The notes beneath the pieces were generated by a model. That model was given only the letters and a program-made list of their open reading frames with translations, was not told the DNA's origin and searched no databases. Positions 60,242-64,000 of a stretch of DNA of 64,000 nucleotides are shown one piece after another. Position 1 is the first letter of the stretch. Each line of letters starts with the position of its first letter. The position numbers and the translations under genes are program-made. Source of the DNA: Saccharopolyspora shandongensis (GTDB lineage Bacteria; Actinomycetota; Actinomycetes; Mycobacteriales; Pseudonocardiaceae); the NCBI RefSeq assembly GCF_900106995.1, contig NZ_FNOK01000004.1:124001-188000 (forward strand), in the 5' to 3' direction.

Positions 60242-62055
60242 CCGAGCCGGAGCAATTGCTGGTTGTTGGCCTGCGGGACCACGTGCACGTAGCGGCCGTC
60301 GTCGGTGAAGAGCAGGCCCCGGTGCCGCCAGCGGTCAAGCCGGTCGCGCACCCGCGGCCCGAACCCGGATTCCAGGTTCGGCAGCGAGCGCGGCCGGTCC
60401 AGCGCCCGGAACAGCTCCGCATCGGTGCCGGTCAGCACGTGCTCGTCCGGGCCGAACCCGGGCCGGACGTCGATCACCACCACCTCGTCGTCCAGCTCCA
60501 CGTGCTCCAGCACGCTCGTCGGGTGGTGTTCCGCCCACGCGTCCACCGCCGCCAGCAGCTCGGCCTCCGCGCGGCCGCCGATACCGGCGGGCTCGGTGCT
60601 GAACAGGTAGGCGAGGTCGCGCAGTTCCCCGGAGGGCAGGTCGTAGTTCAGGAAGTACTGCGGATCGGGTTCCCGCGCCGCGAAGCCCAGCGCCGGGTCG
60701 TCGAAGTAGGGGCTGAAGCGCTCCAGGGCGATGCGGCTGGCCCCGTCCATCGGCGGCAGGTGGCTCAGGGCCGGGAGCTGCCCGACGACGGACGCGTAGT
60801 CGGAGTCGAGCTCGCCGGGGAATCCGTACAGGTAGTTCCACATCACCGTGAGCCCCAGCGACCGCGCGTCCCGCAGCAGCCGCACGTTCTGGCACCCGTC
60901 CACGCCCTTGTCCATCAGCCGCAGCACCCGGCTGCTGAGGTTCTCGATCCCGGGCTGCACCTGGACCACCCCGGCCCGCACCAGCTGGCGCAGCTGGTCG
61001 AAGCGCAGGTTCGCCTTGATCTCGCACTGCAGCCGCAGGTCGTAGCCGGCGGCTTCGAGCCGGGGCAGCACGGTGCGCAGGTACTCCATGTCGAGGATGT
61101 TGTCCACCAGGTACATGTCCAGCACCCGGTACCGCTCGGCGAGGCCGACCAGCTCGTCGTGGAAGCGGTCCGGGCTCTTGCTGCGGAACTGCATGGACGA
61201 CCCGTTGAGCCCGCAAAACGTGCAGTGGTGCTTCTCGCCCCACCAGCAGCCGCGGGCGCCCTCCACCACGAGCTTGGGCTCGGTCTCGGAAGCGGCGGCG
61301 CATCCGGCGAACCGCTCCAGGTAGCCGTCGAAGTCCGGGGCGGCGATCTGCGCGGGCGGCAGCGGCGCGGTGGTCAGCTCGTTGACGTGCTCGCCGGAGC
61401 CGTCCCGCCAGCACAGGCCTGGTACGCGCGCCGGGTCACCGCCGCGGTCGAGGTGTTCGACCAGCGCGGGCAGCGCGAGTTCCCCTTCGCCGCGCACGAC
61501 GAAGTCGACGAACTCGAAGTTGCGGTGCCAGGCGGCGCCTTGCGGGCCGTCGCAGTTGGCGCCGCCGAACACGATCCGCGACGCGGGGTCCAGCAGCTTG
61601 AGCTCGCGGGCCAGCGCCAGCGAAGCGGTGTTCTGCTGGAACGTGGTGGTGAAACCGATCAGGCCGCCCGCGGTGTCGGCGATTTCCTTGGCGTAGGCCG
61701 AGATCCAGTCCGGCACCAGGTCGTGCAGCCGCAGGCACAGCTCCAGCCGGTCCGCGTCGATGCGCCCGGTCATCGCCTCCCGGAACTCCGCGGCGCGCCA
61801 GCCGCGCACCCCGTGCAGGGCGGCGGTGAAGACCCAGTCACCGCAGCCCTCGAAGTAGGAGTCCAGCGAGAAGAAGTCGTACTCGCGCAGCCGGGTGCCC
61901 AGGTTCTGGTGCATCCAGTCGAAGAAGTCGAGGTTCGCGTCGACCACCCGAACGCGGTGCGCCCCACCCCGTTCGACGGCGGTCTTCAGGATTCCGCAGG
62001 CCAGCGACGGGTAGCCGACCGACGCCCACGGCATGTTCACCAGCGTCACGTCCAT
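60238..62055 (-). CDS. RiPP maturation radical SAM enzyme, cobalamin-binding type
   Basis: A 605-residue enzyme. Residues 1-200 form a B12-binding-like Rossmann domain (VTLVNMPWASVGYPSLACGI start; GLIGFTTTFQQN; IVFGGANCDGPQG). The SAM cluster is Cys270, Cys278, Cys281 in GARGCWWGEKHHCTFCGLNG, the CX7CX2C spacing of the rSAM RiPP maturase/C-methyltransferase group. Radical SAM core to about 480, then a C-terminal domain. It should C-methylate or otherwise modify the 28-residue peptide encoded just upstream. Confidence 0.9.
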   Translation of the reverse strand: MDVTLVNMPWASVGYPSLACGILKTAVERGGAHRVRVVDANLDFFDWMHQNLGTRLREYDFFSLDSYFEGCGDWVFTAALHGVRGWRAAEFREAMTGRIDADRLELCLRLHDLVPDWISAYAKEIADTAGGLIGFTTTFQQNTASLALARELKLLDPASRIVFGGANCDGPQGAAWHRNFEFVDFVVRGEGELALPALVEHLDRGGDPARVPGLCWRDGSGEHVNELTTAPLPPAQIAAPDFDGYLERFAGCAAASETEPKLVVEGARGCWWGEKHHCTFCGLNGSSMQFRSKSPDRFHDELVGLAERYRVLDMYLVDNILDMEYLRTVLPRLEAAGYDLRLQCEIKANLRFDQLRQLVRAGVVQVQPGIENLSSRVLRLMDKGVDGCQNVRLLRDARSLGLTVMWNYLYGFPGELDSDYASVVGQLPALSHLPPMDGASRIALERFSPYFDDPALGFAAREPDPQYFLNYDLPSGELRDLAYLFSTEPAGIGGRAEAELLAAVDAWAEHHPTSVLEHVELDDEVVVIDVRPGFGPDEHVLTGTDAELFRALDRPRSLPNLESGFGPRVRDRLDRWRHRGLLFTDDGRYVHVVPQANNQQLLRLG

Positions 62056-62121
62056 GCGATCCGGTCACCTTCCGGGCGGGCCGGAGGCCGGTGGGGCGGC
62101 GCCCCACCGGCTCCGCCGGCG

Positions 62122-62208
62122 TCACTTCGACACCCGCACCCCCGAGGTGCCGGTCCCGCCGATCGCCTTGGGGTCGTTGTGCACGGTCGTCTTCTTCACA
62201 GACTTCAC
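62122..62208 (-). CDS. Candidate RiPP precursor peptide (28 aa)
   Basis: GTG 62208 sits directly behind GGGGGAGGGG, a very strong ribosome site. The 28-residue product begins MKSVKKTTVH and ends GGTGTSGVRVSK; a central NDPK separates a basic leader-like half from a small-residue core with Thr, Ser, Val and Gly. No Cys. The stop is 66 bases before the radical SAM start on the same strand. Too short for most gene callers. Core positions suited to C-methylation are Val, Thr and Ile residues. Confidence 0.7.
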   Translation of the reverse strand: MKSVKKTTVHNDPKAIGGTGTSGVRVSK

Positions 62209-62531
62209 CCCCTCCCCCGATAACCCGTCGGCCGAAACGATGTCCTCCCCTAGGACGAGGCCCGAGTCGCCCAACGATGCCGACCGCCGGGCACCGCGCG
62301 CAAGCCGGAATTCACCCGATCGCCCCGAGCGGAGAACGCGAACCATCCGCAGTTTTCTCGGTTTTCCCACCGGCGAGCGGGTCTGCAACCGATCGCCGGA
62401 TGCTTTTGCGCCCGTTGTCGCATTGCCGGTCTACATGCTCTGGAACAGCGCGACGATCAGCGCGGTCACGGCGGATTCGGCCAATGAGGCACCGGCCGCT
62501 ACCTCATCTGCCGCAGCGAGGAAGGCGGAGG
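62209..62531. other. Promoter region of the RiPP cluster, otherwise empty
   Basis: Frames here are short and of poor bias. It must hold the promoter of the precursor operon (- strand); no clear -10/-35 or dyad was identified. Confidence 0.4.
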
Positions 62532-62772
62532 ATGGAGCCGACATCGAAGGCGGGGAGATCGACCGCTTTGGCCCGAGCGCTCGTGGAACTGCAGCGGCAG
62601 GCAACGGAATCCCGGGCCCGGGCCGGTTTGCGTTCGTCGAGGTCCGCGCTGGCCGAGGAAAGCGGCGTATCCGAACAGACGTGGGCGACTTCGTGTGGTC
62701 GTCCCCGACCGTCGTCGATGGCGCGGTGTACGTCGGCGGCAACGACGACTACCTGTACGCGGTCGCCACGTA
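62532..62772 (+). pseudogene. Decayed HTH/PQQ-type beta-propeller gene
   Basis: ATG 62532 after GGCGGAGG opens a frame reading MEPTSKAGRSTALARALVEL and RSALAEESGVSEQTWA, an N-terminal HTH-like start. From about 62676 a different frame reads GDFVWSSPTVVDGAVYVGGND and DYLYAVAT stop, the last blade of a PQQ-binding-like beta-propeller. Start and end of one large gene are joined after loss of the middle, with a frame change. Confidence 0.55.
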
Positions 62773-62830
62773 GGAGAGCATCCGCCGGGCGCGGCCGACG
62801 ACGTGGCGCACTCGTCGGCCGCGTCCGGTT

Positions 62831-63154
62831 CTACTGGGCCGTCTCGCTCACCCTGGCGAGCGCGACACCGCCCACGATCAGCGCGAGCGCCAGGATCCGC
62901 CCAGGGCTGACGGGATCCCGGTAGAGGAAGATGCCGAGCACGATCGCCCCCGCCGCCCCGATCCCGGTGAAGACCAGGTACGCCGTGCCGACCGGCACCG
63001 TGTTCATCGCCCGCGACAGCAGGTAGACGGCGGCCGCGCAGAGCACGAGGCACAGCAACGTCGGCAGCGGCTTGGTGAAGTTCTCGGTGGGCTTGATGCT
63101 CTGCGCCCAAGCCACTTCGACCAGTCCCGCGGCGATCAGCAGCAGCCAGTTCAC
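62831..63154 (-). CDS. Small multidrug resistance (SMR) transporter
   Basis: A 107-residue four-helix protein. The SMR Glu lies in LIAAGLVEVAWAQSIK (Glu13 equivalent), with VPVGTAYLVFTGIGAAGAI as the conserved middle. GTG 63154 overlaps the azoreductase stop (GTGA). Proton-driven export of cationic compounds, regulated with the azoreductase. Confidence 0.9.
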   Translation of the reverse strand: MNWLLLIAAGLVEVAWAQSIKPTENFTKPLPTLLCLVLCAAAVYLLSRAMNTVPVGTAYLVFTGIGAAGAIVLGIFLYRDPVSPGRILALALIVGGVALARVSETAQ

Positions 63155-63819
63155 CGCGCGCCTCCCGCGCGCCGCGCCGACAGCTCCGCGACGACCGCGT
63201 CCACCCGCTGCTCCGCCGACATCGCGGAAGCGCGCTGCTGCTCCGCGAGGTGCTCGATCTGCGGATCGACCAGCGCGTTGGTGAGTTCGGAGTTGATGAA
63301 GGTGACGTCGTCGACCGCGAAGTGCCCGGCGAAGAAGTCCCGCAGGTATCGCTCCTGGTAGTCGAACGGCTCCCGAGGAGTGCCCGGGAGGTAGGAGCCA
63401 CCGCGCGCGTTCACGACCACGAAGGCCCGGCCGACCAGGGACATCCGCGGGAACGTGACCTGGTCGATCCACAGCTTCAGCGCCGCGGGGATCGAGAAGT
63501 TGTACATCGGGCTGCCGATGAGCACGACGTCGGCGGCGAGCAGCTCGGCCAGCAGCGGTTCGAGCACGTCCCACGCGGCGCGCTGCTCGGGCGTGCGAAC
63601 GGCTTCGCGGTAGCGGTCGGGCTCGGTGATCCCGTGCCGCAGGAGGTTGTCGCAGATCTCGGTCCACGCCTGCCCGATCGGCGGCACCGGCTCCGCGGCG
63701 AGGTCGCGGTGGACGTAGTCCCGACCGGGGTTGGCGGCCCGCCAGGCGAGCGCGAACCGCTCGGTGAGGGCCCGCGAGAACGAGCGGCTTCGCGCGCTGG
63801 TGTCGAGGTGGAGCAGCAT
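63151..63819 (-). CDS. FMN-dependent NADH-azoreductase
   Basis: A 222-residue flavodoxin-like quinone/azo reductase. LHLDTSARSRSFSRALT binds FMN phosphate; GSPMYNFSIPAALKLWIDQV and VVNARGGSY complete the flavin site. ATG 63819 with AAGGGG upstream. Divergent from a TetR gene with two dyads between; coupled to the SMR pump. Confidence 0.92.
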   Translation of the reverse strand: MLLHLDTSARSRSFSRALTERFALAWRAANPGRDYVHRDLAAEPVPPIGQAWTEICDNLLRHGITEPDRYREAVRTPEQRAAWDVLEPLLAELLAADVVLIGSPMYNFSIPAALKLWIDQVTFPRMSLVGRAFVVVNARGGSYLPGTPREPFDYQERYLRDFFAGHFAVDDVTFINSELTNALVDPQIEHLAEQQRASAMSAEQRVDAVVAELSARRAGGAR

Positions 63820-63836
63820 GGTCGACCCCTTCAAAT

Positions 63837-63849
63837 GGACAGCGTGTCC
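63837..63849. promoter_or_regulatory. TetR operator, site 1
   Basis: GGACAgcgTGTCC, a perfect dyad immediately upstream of the azoreductase start. Confidence 0.65.
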
Positions 63850-63871
63850 GGTTGTGTCGCCGACCATAACT

Positions 63872-63884
63872 GGACGCGATGTCC
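63872..63884. promoter_or_regulatory. TetR operator, site 2
   Basis: GGACGcgaTGTCC, one mismatch from site 1 symmetry, 35 bases away and near the TetR start. The pair fits repression of both genes. Confidence 0.6.
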
Positions 63885-63906
63885 GGATATTCCCTAGGCT
63901 GCCCTC

Positions 63907-64000
63907 ATGGACGGTGACCTGCTGCGACCGAACCAGCGCGGGCGGGAGCGCGCGGACGCGGCCCGCAACCGCGCGCACATCCTGGCCGCGGCGGAGGAGC
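63907..64000 (+). CDS. TetR-family regulator (partial, cut by window end)
   Basis: ATG 63907 opens MDGDLLRPNQRGRERADAAR and continues NRAHILAAAEE, the usual first helix of a TetR HTH, before the window ends. Divergent from azoreductase-SMR, which it probably represses. Confidence 0.82.
   Translation, partial: MDGDLLRPNQRGRERADAARNRAHILAAAEE

Overview
The window is GC-rich actinomycete chromosome, most like Saccharopolyspora or another Pseudonocardiaceae. Evidence: strong third-position GC, many GTG/TTG starts, 4-base ATGA/GTGA overlaps, a Sdh1-type succinate dehydrogenase, and large AraC/TetR/GntR/MarR regulators. No rRNA, tRNA, CRISPR array or complete insertion sequence was seen. Five families of short dispersed palindromes lie between, and sometimes inside, genes.

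Layout. 1-2442: end of an operon with a thiolase-like protein and an ECF transporter ATPase plus T component. 2518-7311: NmrA-like/AraC divergent pair, NarL-type two-component system, CPBP membrane protein. 7590-12520: PTH2-like protein, SerB, cytochrome oxidase subunit I, a lipoprotein. 12635-19838: membrane protein, lipoprotein hydrolase, SDR, VanZ-like protein, RsgA, methyltransferase-GNAT fusion. 19908-23439: sdhCAB. 23659-26109: small and membrane proteins, cupredoxin lipoprotein, a truncated membrane protein. 26122-33929: TetR/LLM pair, then a GntR-controlled operon with an HpaI-type aldolase and a form II CoxLSM-like molybdenum hydroxylase. 34206-42934: complete C-P lyase operon phnFGHI-JK-L-M plus an inositol-monophosphatase-like gene, with PhnJ and PhnK fused, next to a lone phnD. 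43075-45382: P450 and DUF72 protein.

45761-54006 is the most unusual part. A segment running from the DUF72 3' end to a PP2C phosphatase 3' end appears in two tandem copies. The first has only one membrane protein (X). The second has an X paralogue, a P-loop protein, a class III nucleotide-cyclase-like protein and a Crp-type cyclic-nucleotide-binding regulator in one operon, with a divergent Pycsar-effector-like (PycTM/DUF5706) membrane protein. Gene content suggests a cyclic-nucleotide defence or stress-signalling module. The P-loop protein and the cyclase share a Gly/Asn-rich motif resembling a bacterial amyloid signalling sequence.

54013-64000: MarR, two small proteins, a second P450, a DUF4097/ribbon-helix-helix pair, then a compact RiPP cluster (28-residue precursor, B12-type radical SAM enzyme, DUF5825-like partner, MFS exporter). 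After that come a decayed HTH/beta-propeller gene and an azoreductase-SMR operon divergent from a TetR regulator cut by the window end.
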